DNA from: Neorhizobium galegae
GTDB lineage: Bacteria > Pseudomonadota > Alphaproteobacteria > Rhizobiales > Rhizobiaceae
DNA length: 64,000 nt
Assembly (NCBI RefSeq): GCF_021391675.1
Contig: NZ_CP090095.1
Span: 1,431,501-1,495,500, forward strand
Direction of reading: 5' to 3'
Position numbers and translations under genes: made by a program
Part shown: positions 27,108 through 36,964 of the stretch, piece after piece
Layout: each line of letters begins with the position of its first letter
Numbering within the stretch: position 1 is the first letter of the stretch
The notes under the pieces: generated by a model
Databases searched by the model: none
The model's input: the letters and a program-made list of their open reading frames with translations, nothing else
Told to the model about the DNA's origin: nothing

Positions 27108-29435
27108 TCAGTAGCGGTAGTCCTGATCGAAACCTTCGGTCGAGCCGACGCTGATATCGCCGAGCGTGCGGAAGCTCAGGCGGGCGCTGACGGTCCAGTC
27201 GTTGGCGGCCGTGTCCGACTGCTTGTCTGTATAGGCGACCGTAAAGATCGTGCACTCGTCCGCATAGCTGATGCCGATGCCGCGCCGGATCAGTTCCTTG
27301 TCCGTGAGGTCCCAGGTAGCCGTGCCGGCAAGCGCCCAGTTTTCGTTGATCCGGAAGCTCATCGAGTGCTTCAGCACGTCCCTCGCGTCGTCCGCACCGT
27401 ATTCCGGCTGAGCATCGACCTGCGTGTAGACCAGCGAGCCGCTCACCCGCGGCGTCGTGTAGGAAAGCGAGGCATCGGTGCGCTTGATCGCGAATGTCTT
27501 TTCATCGAAGCGGGCGTTTGCCCCGATCGTGAAGCCCCGCGGCAGATCGATTGCCGCCATCGCGACATAATCGGACCGGCTCGTTTCGAGCCCGGAATTG
27601 GCGCCCGCCTGAACCAGGTCCTCGGTCGCGAACGAGTTCTGGCCGGCAATCTGGTAGGACTGGCCGACAATGCTGCGCACGCCGATGCCGTTGGCGAACG
27701 TGCCGGTATAACGCAGGCCGACATTGGCGCGCGTGCCGCCTTCGACACGATCGAAGCCCGAAAACTTGTCGCGCTCGAAAAGGCTGGTGGCGTCGAAGAC
27801 GAAGCTCTGCGCATCCTCGTTCGGCAATCCGCCGGCCATCTGCTCATCGGGACGCGCGAAGATCTGCGCAATCGGCTCGATGATATGGCTGCTGTTTTCG
27901 GTGGTCAGCAGGATCGGATAACGCGCCTCGAGACCGGCCGTGAGCATGTAACGGCCGTTGGCACCTTCAGACTCCATATCGCCGAAATAGGCACCCGGCG
28001 TGCCGGAACCGGTATGGCGGATGCCGTCGCCGCGGGCGGCGAGGATCGGCGTCAGCAGCAGGCCGTCGAGCGTGTTGAAGGTGCGCTTCCATTCGGCTTC
28101 CACGGTCAAACGGCTGTAGCTGCCTTCAAGGCCCGGGAAACGATTGGTGGTGCCTTCCCTGTACCAGTCGTCTTCGCGACGGGACAGGTTGGTAATGTTG
28201 GACGTGACCGAAAGCTCACCGCCCAGGATCGGTTCCGGCGCGTAATAGGTGTAGTCGAGCGAGGGATAGACGATCGCCTGCTTCTGTTCGGCCGTGTTGC
28301 TATAGGTGTCATCCTGGATGTTGAAATAATAGCTGTGCAGGTCGAAATAGTTCCGCGTCCCTTGCCCGGTGAGATAGACGTCGTTGGTGAACGTGCCGCT
28401 GCTGACGCCCGTCAACTTGTAGGTGCGCGAGAAGTTGTTGTCGCTCTGGGTCATGACGTTCCAGCCGAATGTCCAGCGCGGATTGATCCTGAAGGCGCCC
28501 CTGGAGGCGACCATGAAGCGGTTGTCCGCAGCCCGGTCGCTGGTATTCGGATCGAAGGTTTCCGGATCGTTCTGATGGATTCCGGCGAAGCGGAACGTAT
28601 GTTCGCCTGTTTCGAACTTGTTGCGGATCTCGCCCTGAAGCAGCAGCCCCTGATTGGAATAGTAGGTGGGGCTGAGCGTCGCATCCATGCTCGGCGAGAA
28701 CACGTGATAATAGGGCACCGTGATGCCGAAGCCGAGATTGTCGCTCGCGCTGTACTGGGGGAACAGAAGGCCCGACTTCCGCTCGACCGTTTCGTCCGGC
28801 ACCTCGATCGCAAAAGGCAAGCGACCGATCGGCAGGCCGAACAGTTCGAACTGGGCGCTTTCAAGCCGAATCGTATGGGCTTGGCCATTGCGGACTACCC
28901 GTTGCGCCTTGACCTGCCAAAGCGGAGCCTTGCCCGGCGTCTTGGTGCAGGGAAGGCAGGCGGTGTAGACGGTATTGTTGAGCACCATCAGGTCGCCGGG
29001 CTGGCGCTCGGCGCTCTCGGCGGCAAGGCGGGTATTGTCGGTGGTCTCGACGCGGAGCGCGTTGATGAAACCTTCGCCGAAGCTGTCGGTGACGTCCATC
29101 TGCTCGGCATAGACACGGCTGCCGCCCGGCTCGATCAGCTCGATATTGCCGGTCGCCATGACGCGGCCGCTCTTCTGATCGTACTGAACGCGTTGCGCCA
29201 CCATCTTGTAGCGGTTGTAGTAGATCTGCACGCCACCGGTCGCGGTGACCACCTCGGCGTCCTGATTGTAGACGAGCTCATTGGCGCGCAACAGCATCTT
29301 GGCGCCGTCCGCTGCCTGAGGCACCAGACCCTGAGCCTGCACAACCGTTGCGGAGACGCCGAATACGCATACAGACACACCTGTCAGCAGGGCGGCGGCG
29401 AGCCGTCTTATATGTTTGCGGTCACTTACCGCCAC
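27108..29435 (-). CDS. lptD: LPS-assembly protein LptD
   Basis: Outer-membrane beta barrel that inserts LPS at the cell surface. The 775-residue product has a signal peptide (about 1-35, ending VQAQG), an OstA-type N-terminal domain (LLRANELVYNQDAEVVTATGGV), a Cys pair in YTACLPCTKTPG, and a long C-terminal barrel rich in alternating aromatic residues. It starts with GTG that overlaps the lptG stop by one base (TAGTG). Followed by surA, as expected for joint outer-membrane biogenesis. Confidence 0.95.
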   Translation of the reverse strand: MAVSDRKHIRRLAAALLTGVSVCVFGVSATVVQAQGLVPQAADGAKMLLRANELVYNQDAEVVTATGGVQIYYNRYKMVAQRVQYDQKSGRVMATGNIELIEPGGSRVYAEQMDVTDSFGEGFINALRVETTDNTRLAAESAERQPGDLMVLNNTVYTACLPCTKTPGKAPLWQVKAQRVVRNGQAHTIRLESAQFELFGLPIGRLPFAIEVPDETVERKSGLLFPQYSASDNLGFGITVPYYHVFSPSMDATLSPTYYSNQGLLLQGEIRNKFETGEHTFRFAGIHQNDPETFDPNTSDRAADNRFMVASRGAFRINPRWTFGWNVMTQSDNNFSRTYKLTGVSSGTFTNDVYLTGQGTRNYFDLHSYYFNIQDDTYSNTAEQKQAIVYPSLDYTYYAPEPILGGELSVTSNITNLSRREDDWYREGTTNRFPGLEGSYSRLTVEAEWKRTFNTLDGLLLTPILAARGDGIRHTGSGTPGAYFGDMESEGANGRYMLTAGLEARYPILLTTENSSHIIEPIAQIFARPDEQMAGGLPNEDAQSFVFDATSLFERDKFSGFDRVEGGTRANVGLRYTGTFANGIGVRSIVGQSYQIAGQNSFATEDLVQAGANSGLETSRSDYVAMAAIDLPRGFTIGANARFDEKTFAIKRTDASLSYTTPRVSGSLVYTQVDAQPEYGADDARDVLKHSMSFRINENWALAGTATWDLTDKELIRRGIGISYADECTIFTVAYTDKQSDTAANDWTVSARLSFRTLGDISVGSTEGFDQDYRY

Positions 29436-30523
29436 TAGCCATCCTCCTGATGAAGCAGAATCGTCGTCCCCAGTGCCGTCGCGACGATCACTGGAATCCA
29501 GACCGCCACGAAAGGAGGAATTGCCCCGCTGCTTCCGAATGCCTTCACGAGCACCGTGACGACATAAAGCACGAAGCCAGAAACTATTCCACCCAGAATC
29601 ACGGAGCGGGACTGGGCGAACCGACTGAATTTTAATGAGACTGTTGCAGCAATGAGAGTCATTGCCACGAGCAGGATCGGCAGGGAGAGCAGCGAGTGGT
29701 ACTGCGTCTCCAGCGCCTTTGTGGGAATGCCGAAAGATTTGCTGACCTCGATTTTTCTGGAAAGATCAAAAAACGCAACAGTATCAGGCTGCGCCAGGCT
29801 CTCTTGGATATACTCCTGCTTCAACTTGGTGCGAACCTGTGCTGTCTCGCGACGCACTGGAATTTCGCCCGGCCGGTTTTCCAAAACCTCGTTAAGCAGC
29901 CAGTAACCATCTTCCAATTTTGCGGTCTTGGCGTCCTGCCGCATGATCACGCGGCCGTCCTTGTCGAACTGGAAAGCCACCACGTCGACAAGCCGCGTTC
30001 CCTTCTCCTGATAGCTCTTGGCGCCTATGACCGTATCGTCGTCGCCGCTGATCTGGCGGATCCAGGGAATGAAGGTGGATGCCCGCGAGCGGTTGCTCGC
30101 TTCGCGCCAGCTTGCCTCCATGGAAGCGGATTCGCGCTGGCCCCAGGCGGCGAGCGGATTGATCACAAGCAAGGTTGCGAGCCCGATCAGAAACGCTCCG
30201 ATGACGAAGGGCGAGATGAACTGCCAGACCGAAATGCCGGCGGCGCGCGTCACCACCAGTTCGTAGCGGCGGTTGAGTGCGATCAGCACCGTCATGCCGA
30301 TAAACAGGCTGAGCGTCGGGATGGTCTGCTGCAGGATGAGCGGCACGCGCATGGCGGTCATCGCCAGCCCGGCTGAGACCGTGTAGCCGCTGAAGCCCGA
30401 CATGCGGCGGCTGGTCTCGCTGAAGTCGGCGAGGAAGATGATGGCGCCGACGCCGAGCAGGAACCAGAGCGCTGTGATGATATAACGACGGAAGAAATAC
30501 CGGCCGAGCGTCGTGAAGATCAT
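29435..30523 (-). CDS. lptG: LPS export ABC transporter permease LptG
   Basis: One of the two permease subunits of the LptB2FG extractor. A 362-residue YjgP/YjgQ protein with three membrane helices at each end (about 12-32, 57-77, 100-120 and 265-285, 300-320, 330-350) around a periplasmic beta-jellyroll domain (about 130-260). The start codon overlaps the lptF stop by 4 bp (ATGA). Confidence 0.94.
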   Translation of the reverse strand: MIFTTLGRYFFRRYIITALWFLLGVGAIIFLADFSETSRRMSGFSGYTVSAGLAMTAMRVPLILQQTIPTLSLFIGMTVLIALNRRYELVVTRAAGISVWQFISPFVIGAFLIGLATLLVINPLAAWGQRESASMEASWREASNRSRASTFIPWIRQISGDDDTVIGAKSYQEKGTRLVDVVAFQFDKDGRVIMRQDAKTAKLEDGYWLLNEVLENRPGEIPVRRETAQVRTKLKQEYIQESLAQPDTVAFFDLSRKIEVSKSFGIPTKALETQYHSLLSLPILLVAMTLIAATVSLKFSRFAQSRSVILGGIVSGFVLYVVTVLVKAFGSSGAIPPFVAVWIPVIVATALGTTILLHQEDG

Positions 30524-31695
30524 GCCGTACCTCCGCCCGAAGTCCGCGAGGCGGGTATGCGCCGCTGCAGGCTGTTGGCCAGGCGCGACATGCCGCGTGC
30601 GATGAAGCGCGGCGCCGAGAACTGCCGGTTGGTGGCAAGCATGAAGATCGCGATCAGCGAGAAGGCGATCGGCACCGCGTAGGGGAGCGGGGTGTAGAGT
30701 GCATGGCGTTCGACCATGTTGGTGGCCGAGAACCCGAGCCAGCGCACGCCGAAAGCGAGGAAAAGCGCAAACACCATCGGATGGACCCGGGCCTGCCGGT
30801 GCGAGCGGGTGCTACCGGCAATGACCAGCGAGATCAGCGCGAAGGTGATCGGGAAAAGCCAGTCGGAGAGGCGTCTGTGCAGCTCCGACCGATAGGCGTC
30901 CGGCGACTTCTGGTAGACGGGATCGTTCGGATCCGGGTTCAGAAGGAAGGTGAGGCTGCGGTCGGACGAATATTGCGGCAGGCCGCCTTCCGCCTTCGCC
31001 ATTGCAGACAGATCGAAGGCGTAGGAGACGAACTTGATGATCGAAATGCGTCCGTCGGCGGATTTGCGGTGGACCTCGCCGTCACGCATGGTGAGCGAGG
31101 TACCGCTTTCGTCGATCGATCCCTCGCGGGCGTAATAGATGAGGTCGAAATTCCGGTCGCGATAATCGACGACGAACAGGCCCTTGAGCACCCGGCCGGA
31201 ATGGCGCTCCGAGATCTGCACGTAGAGCCCCGGCTCGATGCTGCGGAAGGTTTTTTCCTCGATGACCGAGGAGAGCAGGTCGGCGTAAGCCGCGGCGACC
31301 ATCTGGCGGGCCGCGACGCGAGACGGCGGCTCGACGAAATTCGTCACCAGGAACGAAAAGAGACTAAGCGCGAGCCCGAGCATCAGCACCGGCCGGTAAA
31401 TGATGCTGCGCGACGCGCCAGCAGCGTCGATGACGGGCAGTTCCGAATCGTTGTTCATCGCCGTCAGCGTCTGGGTGATGCCGATGACGAGAGCGAAGGG
31501 CAGCACGACGGGGATGATGGTGGGGAGGATGAAGGTGGCAAGAGTCGCGAACGAGCCCATCGACTGGCCGGTATCGGTGACCAGGTTGATGCGTCCCAGC
31601 ACCTGGATGGTCCAGATGATGGTGAGCACCGGCAGGAGCGTCACCAGGAACATCTGAAAAATCCGGCGCAATATGTAGACTTCGAGAAGCTTCAT
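30520..31695 (-). CDS. lptF: LPS export ABC transporter permease LptF
   Basis: Partner of LptG. The 391-residue product begins MKLLEVYILRRIFQMF, the conserved first helix of LptF, and has the same 3+3 membrane helix layout with a periplasmic domain between. It is the first gene of lptF-lptG-lptD-surA-pdxA-rsmA; its promoter must lie in 31696-31809. Confidence 0.95.
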   Translation of the reverse strand: MKLLEVYILRRIFQMFLVTLLPVLTIIWTIQVLGRINLVTDTGQSMGSFATLATFILPTIIPVVLPFALVIGITQTLTAMNNDSELPVIDAAGASRSIIYRPVLMLGLALSLFSFLVTNFVEPPSRVAARQMVAAAYADLLSSVIEEKTFRSIEPGLYVQISERHSGRVLKGLFVVDYRDRNFDLIYYAREGSIDESGTSLTMRDGEVHRKSADGRISIIKFVSYAFDLSAMAKAEGGLPQYSSDRSLTFLLNPDPNDPVYQKSPDAYRSELHRRLSDWLFPITFALISLVIAGSTRSHRQARVHPMVFALFLAFGVRWLGFSATNMVERHALYTPLPYAVPIAFSLIAIFMLATNRQFSAPRFIARGMSRLANSLQRRIPASRTSGGGTA

Positions 31696-31809
31696 TCCGG
31701 CCTAGATACCTTGCACAACGTCACCCGGGGAATGGTGACAGCTAGTTACCCCGAGATGACGGTCGCGCCTATCTAAGCGATTGAGATCAGCTTTGCGACA
31801 GGGGCTGCG

Positions 31810-32601
31810 TCACAAATTTGTTTGCGAATTCCGTTTTCTTCTTCGCTGTGACATTTCGAAACACGCAGCCACCGCTGCATAGACCACCAGCGACGACAAC
31901 CAGCCGAGCGTCACGTCCGAAAAATAATGGCCGCCGAAGGAGGTCCTGAGCGCCGGCGAGATCAGCGAGATGGCGATCAGCGGGGGCCCGAGCACCGGAC
32001 GCAGCGGTTTGGGCAGCAAAATGGTGAGGCAGGCCAGCCACCCGGCGCCCGCCGCCTCTCCGGAAATGAAGGAACAGTTGCCGGCGCAGGCGCCGCCGAA
32101 ATCGCCCGCCGACGTGAACACGTCCTTGCCGCCGAAAAAGTCGGTCTCGTAGGGGCGGGGCCGGTTGGAGACCTGCTTCAGGATCAGGTTGACCAGCACA
32201 TACGGGCCGATCAGGAAGGAAATCAGGGCGATGGAATAATCCCGTGTCTTGCGCGGGCTGTAGGTCTTGCCGTGGTGCTGCAGGTTGGCGATCAGCCGAT
32301 AGAGGAGATAGATCGCGACCAGCGCCGGCAGGTAGAAGAGAACGCGCCGGATCAGGACGAAGACGGTTTCGCCACCATAGGGAAAACTGCCGCAGACCTG
32401 GCCCTGTTCGATCGCCTCGCCACAGGCGGCCTGCGCGAAAAAGGCGCGCGCCACGGCAAGGTCGATCTGGGGTACCAGGTAGAAGACCGCCAGCAGCACC
32501 CACCAGAGCGCCATCAGCACGATGAACCATCCCTTCGGTCTGGCGAAGAATCGTCGAACGGCGGCAAGCCGGTCGGAGACGGTGGGGGAGGGCGAGGTCA
32601 T
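31810..32601 (-). CDS. PAP2-family phosphatase, integral membrane
   Basis: A 263-residue membrane protein with about six hydrophobic segments. The PAP2 triad is recognisable: KQVSNRPRP (K-x6-RP), SFISGEAAG (where many members have PSGH) and LRTSFGGHYFSD (R-x5-H-x3-D). Substrate could be undecaprenyl-PP, lipid A or another phospholipid; sequence does not decide. The ATG at 32601 (MTSPSPTVSDRLAAV) is preferred; one at 32622 adds seven residues. The frame is open further upstream, but that extension is low-complexity and Arg-rich and overlaps pepA. Divergent from pepA. Confidence 0.85.
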   Translation of the reverse strand: MTSPSPTVSDRLAAVRRFFARPKGWFIVLMALWWVLLAVFYLVPQIDLAVARAFFAQAACGEAIEQGQVCGSFPYGGETVFVLIRRVLFYLPALVAIYLLYRLIANLQHHGKTYSPRKTRDYSIALISFLIGPYVLVNLILKQVSNRPRPYETDFFGGKDVFTSAGDFGGACAGNCSFISGEAAGAGWLACLTILLPKPLRPVLGPPLIAISLISPALRTSFGGHYFSDVTLGWLSSLVVYAAVAACFEMSQRRRKRNSQTNL

Positions 32602-32833
32602 GCGAATTGATCCGGTGGTCATCAGGCGGCGCGACCCTAGAGCAAGACGCGCGGAATTTGAACAGGGCCGTCTGCCGATAGCCGGGAATGTCCGCGCCCG
32701 AAATCGGGCTTTTTGACGCGTCAGGACAGGGGACCCGACTCCGGGTTGACGCGGTTGTGACTTCTCGCCCTTGCGCTTCAAGCCGAAACGGCGATGATCG
32801 CCGCGTTCCATTCGAAAGCCTCCTGGAGTCGCA

Positions 32834-34327
32834 ATGTCCGTGAAATTCGATATCTCCTTCGCCAAGTCCGCCAAGATCGATGGTGGCCTTGCCATCCAGC
32901 TCAAGCTTGCCGGCGACGGGCCCGCGGCGGGTGCCGCCGAGGCCGACCCCGCCGGCATCGTGACCCGGGCGGCTGAGATCGCGAAGTTTTCCGGCAAGCC
33001 GATGTCGACGCTGGACCTCATTGCGCCGCAGGGATCGCCGGCAGACCGGCTGGTCGTGTTGGGCCTCGGCAAGGCCGAGACGCTGACCGCCTATGACTGG
33101 CTGAAGGCGGGCGGCATCGCCGCATCCTCGGTCAAGTCGATGACCAAGGTGGTGATCTTCGCCGACTTGCCCGGCCTTGCGGTCGGCGGCGCACAGCTCG
33201 GCGGCTTTGCGCTCGGCATGCTGCTGCGCGCCTACAGTTTCGACACCTACAAGACGAAGAAGGGCGATGACGAGGAAAAGGCGCCGAAGACGGTGAAGGT
33301 GACGATCGTCACAGCCGAGCATACGGCCGCCAAGAAGGCATTTGCCGAATCCGAGGCGATTGCCGGCGGGGTCCTTCTCGCCCGCGAACTCGTCAACCTG
33401 CCGCCGAACGTGCTCGGCCCGGTCGAATTCGCCGACCGGGCGAAGGAACTCGAAAAGCTCGGCGTCGAGGTGGAAATCCTCACCGAAAAAGAGATGAAGA
33501 AGCTCGGCATGGGCGCGCTGCTCGGCGTGGCGCAGGGGTCGGTGCGGCCGCCGCGGCTCGCCATCATGCAGTGGAAGGGCGGCAAGCCGAAGGAGGCGCC
33601 GGTCGCCTTCATCGGCAAGGGCGTCGTTTTTGATACCGGCGGCATTTCCATCAAGCCGGGCGCCGGCATGGAGGACATGAAGGGCGACATGGGCGGCGCG
33701 GCTGCCGTCATCGGCCTCATGCATACGCTCGCCGCCCGCAAGGCGAAGGTCAACGCGATCGGCATTCTCGGCCTGGTCGAGAACATGCCTGACGGCAATG
33801 CACAGCGGCCGGGCGACATCGTCACCACCATGTCCGGCCAGACGATCGAGATCATCAACACCGATGCGGAAGGCCGGCTGGTGCTTGCCGATGCGCTTCA
33901 CTATTGCAACGATCGCTTCAAGCCGCGTTTCATGATCAATCTCGCCACCCTGACCGGCGCCATCCTGGTGGCGCTCGGCAATCTGCAGGCAGGCCTGTTC
34001 TCCAACGACGACACGCTGGCCGGCCAGTTGAGCGGTGCCGGAGACGTCACCGGCGAGCGCCTGTGGCGCATGCCGCTCGGCAAGGATTACGACAAGCTGA
34101 TCGACTCGAAATTCGCCGACATGAAGAATACCGGCGGGCGCCATGCCGGGTCGATCACCGCGGCGCAGCTGCTGAAGCGCTTCGTCGGCGAAACGCCCTG
34201 GGCCCATCTCGACATCGCCGGTACCGCGATGAACTCGCCGTCGAGCGAGATCAACCAGTCCTGGGGATCGGGCTACGGCGTGCGGCTGCTGGACGAACTC
34301 GTCCGGGCGCACTACGAGGTGGGTTGA
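32834..34327 (+). CDS. pepA: Leucyl aminopeptidase (M17)
   Basis: Cytosolic di-zinc/manganese aminopeptidase, normally hexameric. The 497-residue protein has the N-terminal macro-like domain and the C-terminal catalytic domain with [27 protein letters not shown] and the signature [24 protein letters not shown] near the end also belongs to the family. ATG at 32834 with CTCCTGGAGTCGCA ahead. It sits directly upstream of holC. Confidence 0.97.
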   Translation: MSVKFDISFAKSAKIDGGLAIQLKLAGDGPAAGAAEADPAGIVTRAAEIAKFSGKPMSTLDLIAPQGSPADRLVVLGLGKAETLTAYDWLKAGGIAASSVKSMTKVVIFADLPGLAVGGAQLGGFALGMLLRAYSFDTYKTKKGDDEEKAPKTVKVTIVTAEHTAAKKAFAESEAIAGGVLLARELVNLPPNVLGPVEFADRAKELEKLGVEVEILTEKEMKKLGMGALLGVAQGSVRPPRLAIMQWKGGKPKEAPVAFIGKGVVFDTGGISIKPGAGMEDMKGDMGGAAAVIGLMHTLAARKAKVNAIGILGLVENMPDGNAQRPGDIVTTMSGQTIEIINTDAEGRLVLADALHYCNDRFKPRFMINLATLTGAILVALGNLQAGLFSNDDTLAGQLSGAGDVTGERLWRMPLGKDYDKLIDSKFADMKNTGGRHAGSITAAQLLKRFVGETPWAHLDIAGTAMNSPSSEINQSWGSGYGVRLLDELVRAHYEVG

Positions 34328-34369
34328 GAACCCATATTTGTCGGTTCAACGAAAATATGGGTTCTCAAC
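34323..34369. repeat. Perfect 17-bp inverted repeat between pepA and holC
   Basis: GTTGAGAACCCATATTT (34323-34339), 13-base loop, exact reverse complement at 34353-34369. The left arm contains the pepA stop codon and the right arm ends 4 bp before the holC ATG. No T-run follows, so simple termination is doubtful; it would place the holC ribosome-binding region in a stem. Confidence 0.75.
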
Positions 34370-34373
34370 TGTG

Positions 34374-34823
34374 ATGACCGAAGTCCTGTTCTATCACCTG
34401 ACCGAATCAAAGCTCGAGGATGCGTTGCCGGCGCTCCTCGAAAAGAGCGTCGAGCGCGGCTGGAAGGTGGCGGTGCAGACGAGCGGCGATGTGCGGCGGG
34501 ACTTTCTCGACGCGCATCTGTGGACGTTTCGCGAGGACAGTTTTCTGCCGCATGGCACGGATGTCTCGCCGATGGCCGAGGCGCAGCCGGTGCTGCTGAC
34601 CTCCGCCGCCGAAAATGGCAACGGTGCGACTGTCCGTTTTCTGGTGGATGGTGCCGAGCCGCCCCCGATCGTCGACTATGACCGGATCGTTTTCATGTTC
34701 GATGGCTACGACACCGTCCAACTCGACAATGCCCGCGCCCAGTGGAAGAAGCTGAAGGGCGAGGGGCATGCGCTGACCTACTGGCAGCAATCGGAAGAGG
34801 GGCGCTGGGTCAAGAAGGCCTGA
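34374..34823 (+). CDS. holC: DNA polymerase III chi subunit
   Basis: Clamp-loader accessory protein that links the replicase to SSB. The 149-residue product begins MTEVLFYHLTESKLEDALP, and has the family blocks KSVERGWKVAVQT, LWTFREDSFLPHG and RIVFMFDGYD. The ATG at 34374 follows a long hairpin and has no clear Shine-Dalgarno; an earlier in-frame start at 34338 (12 residues more) was not chosen because the family N-terminus begins at MTEVLFY. pepA-holC is a known pair. Confidence 0.92.
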   Translation: MTEVLFYHLTESKLEDALPALLEKSVERGWKVAVQTSGDVRRDFLDAHLWTFREDSFLPHGTDVSPMAEAQPVLLTSAAENGNGATVRFLVDGAEPPPIVDYDRIVFMFDGYDTVQLDNARAQWKKLKGEGHALTYWQQSEEGRWVKKA

Positions 34824-34841
34824 CCCCGCGCATTCTTTCCC

Positions 34842-35693
34842 TCAGTTCAGCCAGGCCATCATCATCGACGAATTGCTGTGGCGCAGGCGAACGACCTTGT
34901 AGCCCTCTGCGCTCAGCTGGGTGAGCAGCGCCGGCAGCATGGCGGCCGTGCGGGCATGGATGTCGTGCAGCAGGATGATGCCCTTGCCGTGGGCGCGCAA
35001 CGAATTCATCGTGCGGGTTGCGACGGCGGCCGGCGAGACGCCGAAATAATCCTTGGAATCCACCTGCACGTCCAGCACCACCATGCTGTTTGAGGCGACC
35101 CACTGGCGCAAGCGCCTGGTGTCGGCGAGATAGGGGAAGCGGAAGAAACCGGCATCCTCATGGGTGACGCTGGTCACCGCATCGCGCCCCTTTTCGATTT
35201 CGGCCACGGCCGCATCGAAGGAAAGGTGCTGCAGGTCGGCATGACGATAGGTATGGCTGCCGATCGTGTGGCCGGCATTGACCACCTTGCGGGCGATCTC
35301 CGGATGGGCCTTCGCCATCTGCCCGACCATCAGGAAGGTCGCCTTGACGTCGTATTCGTCGAGGATGGAGAGGATCTTCTCCGTCTTCTTCGGCATCGGG
35401 CCGTCGTCGAAGGTCAGCACGACCTCCTTGTCGGCGAGCTTCAGGTCGGAAAGCGACGAGGCGGTGAGGGTGCGGCCGGAAAGGCTGCCGGGATTGTTGA
35501 AACGCCCCCAAGCGACCGGCGTCAGCGCTACCGGCGAATCCGCTTCGACCTTTCTGGGCGATTTGGACGAGGAGAGTGCCTTGGCGGGCGCAAATGAGGT
35601 GGCAAGCGAGCCGCTCTCGGTCTGGCTGCGACCGGCGCAGGAGGAAAGAAGGCACGCGACGGCGGCGGCGACACAAAGGACGCGGACAAACAT
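34842..35693 (-). CDS. Polysaccharide deacetylase family lipoprotein
   Basis: Predicted NodB-domain (CE4) deacetylase of 283 residues. It starts MFVRVLCVAAAVACLLSSCAG: the LSSC lipobox suggests a lipoprotein processed at Cys19. The NodB motifs are present: TFDDGP (motif 1, catalytic Asp), GHTIGSHTYRHADL (motif 2, metal His pair), FFRFPY (motif 3) and IILLHD (motif 5). Substrate may be peptidoglycan or another N-acetylated polysaccharide. ATG 35693 chosen for the signal sequence; the frame extends 32 residues upstream without features. Confidence 0.88.
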   Translation of the reverse strand: MFVRVLCVAAAVACLLSSCAGRSQTESGSLATSFAPAKALSSSKSPRKVEADSPVALTPVAWGRFNNPGSLSGRTLTASSLSDLKLADKEVVLTFDDGPMPKKTEKILSILDEYDVKATFLMVGQMAKAHPEIARKVVNAGHTIGSHTYRHADLQHLSFDAAVAEIEKGRDAVTSVTHEDAGFFRFPYLADTRRLRQWVASNSMVVLDVQVDSKDYFGVSPAAVATRTMNSLRAHGKGIILLHDIHARTAAMLPALLTQLSAEGYKVVRLRHSNSSMMMAWLN

Positions 35694-35843
35694 GGGAGCG
35701 ACTCGGCTAAAAAGTGACTGAGGAGTTGAAGCGACGTCACATTCGCCGATTATGGTTAATGGCTGGTTATTATGGGTTGTCCACCGCATGCAACCTGCGA
35801 AACGGACCGCAAGGACGGCTTCTGCCGGATTGCAGGTCCTAGC

Positions 35844-36434
35844 CTACTTCTTGGTGATTTTGTCGCCGACCCGCGGACGGGAGATCGCCTTGCCGACAAA
35901 GCTGTACTCGCCTGAGCCGGTAACGGTGGAAAACAGCGACGTGAAAGGCGTCGTCATCGCGTAATTCACCTGCACGACGACGAGCTGCACGTTGCTTTCG
36001 ATCAGGTCGGCGGGGATTTCGAAGGCGGGCGGGTCCCCTGATGCCTGCGCGTTCGCTTGAAAGGCCGACGACCAGTTGACCTTCGCGTTGCCGGCGGCGT
36101 CGAAGTCTATGAGGGCCACCTGGATTGCAAGTGCGCTGCTGTTGAAGGGAATGAGAATGGAGGCGGTCCCTTGGAGAAGGGTATTGAGCTCGCTGTTGCT
36201 CCAGCTCGTCTCCTGGGAGACGATGTCGCTTGCCACTTCCGCGATCTGGTTGATCTTCCGCTTCACCATCAGGCCTTCTCCGAGGTCGACGGTGCCGGCG
36301 AACAGCAGGGCCATGATCGGCAGAAGCAGGGTGAACTCGATGCCGGACTGGCCTTTGCGGTCGGCGAGCAGGGCCCGCACGCTTCTTTCGCGCCGGTTCC
36401 CTTGCCTGTGGTCGGGATCATGCCTTGGTGCCAT
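35844..36434 (-). CDS. TadE/TadG-like pilus assembly protein
   Basis: About 196 residues with the TadE signature RKGQSGIEFTLLLPIMALLFAGT around residues 26-44: a G-x-x-x-E-F motif just before one hydrophobic helix, as in pseudopilins cut by a prepilin peptidase. The remainder is an extracytoplasmic domain. ATG 36434 is used; a TTG at 36449 overlapping the upstream stop would couple translation. Last of three such genes. Confidence 0.82.
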   Translation of the reverse strand: MAPRHDPDHRQGNRRERSVRALLADRKGQSGIEFTLLLPIMALLFAGTVDLGEGLMVKRKINQIAEVASDIVSQETSWSNSELNTLLQGTASILIPFNSSALAIQVALIDFDAAGNAKVNWSSAFQANAQASGDPPAFEIPADLIESNVQLVVVQVNYAMTTPFTSLFSTVTGSGEYSFVGKAISRPRVGDKITKK

Positions 36435-36445
36435 CGCGCGATTTC

Positions 36446-36964
36446 TCAAAAGGGTTCATTTCTGAAAATCACGGAAGCGGAGAGCACATAGGTGCCATCG
36501 GCGAGCGTGTTGACGTCTGCGCCGATAGCGGCCAGCAGGCTGTCCCAGGGAAGGAAAGCCTGGATCATCACGTATTCCCCCGACCCGGCCGGAGAAAAGC
36601 TCTCGGTTACGGACAGAACACCGCCGCTGACCGGCGACGTGAAGCTCATCGACGAGAAATCGGACATCGTGGTGGTGGTGACCAGCAGTTCGTCCTCGCA
36701 ACTGAAGGCGAGCGCCATACCGTCGCAGACATTGCTCTTGAAAGCGGCGAGATCCCAGCCGTTCGAATAGGCGGTGCCGACCCGGACGGAACGGGCGGCC
36801 ATATGCAGGGCCGAATCGAGCGCGCTGTCGACGAAGAACATCAGCGCCATATCGAGAATGCAAAAGAGGAAGACGAAGAATGGCAAGACAAGCAGTGCAA
36901 ACTCGACCGCGGCCGTTCCCTGCTCGTTCCGCAAGAGGGCTTTGAAACGGTGCATCGGCGTCAT
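36446..36964 (-). CDS. TadE-like pilus assembly protein
   Basis: 172 residues starting MTPMHRFKALLRNEQGTAAVEFALLVLPFF: the GTAAVEFALL motif at about 16-25 precedes a single hydrophobic helix, the standard TadE layout. The C-terminal part has a Ser/Thr-rich beta region. Its ATG follows the stop of the upstream TadG-like gene directly (TAG then ATG), indicating an operon. Confidence 0.84.
   Translation of the reverse strand: MTPMHRFKALLRNEQGTAAVEFALLVLPFFVFLFCILDMALMFFVDSALDSALHMAARSVRVGTAYSNGWDLAAFKSNVCDGMALAFSCEDELLVTTTTMSDFSSMSFTSPVSGGVLSVTESFSPAGSGEYVMIQAFLPWDSLLAAIGADVNTLADGTYVLSASVIFRNEPF

Noticed and set aside
27042..29438. Open frame of about 800 codons antisense to lptD
   Set aside because: Same reason; lptD on the minus strand has signal peptide, OstA domain and barrel.
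32602..33072. N-terminal extension of the PAP2 protein to about 420 residues
   Set aside because: The extra part is Arg/Pro/Ser-rich, overlaps pepA in antisense and precedes the natural first membrane helix.
31787..34312. Very long minus-strand frame across the PAP2 gene and antisense to pepA
   Set aside because: Frame differs from that of the PAP2 motifs and lies opposite pepA catalytic motifs; composition is typical of antisense frames.
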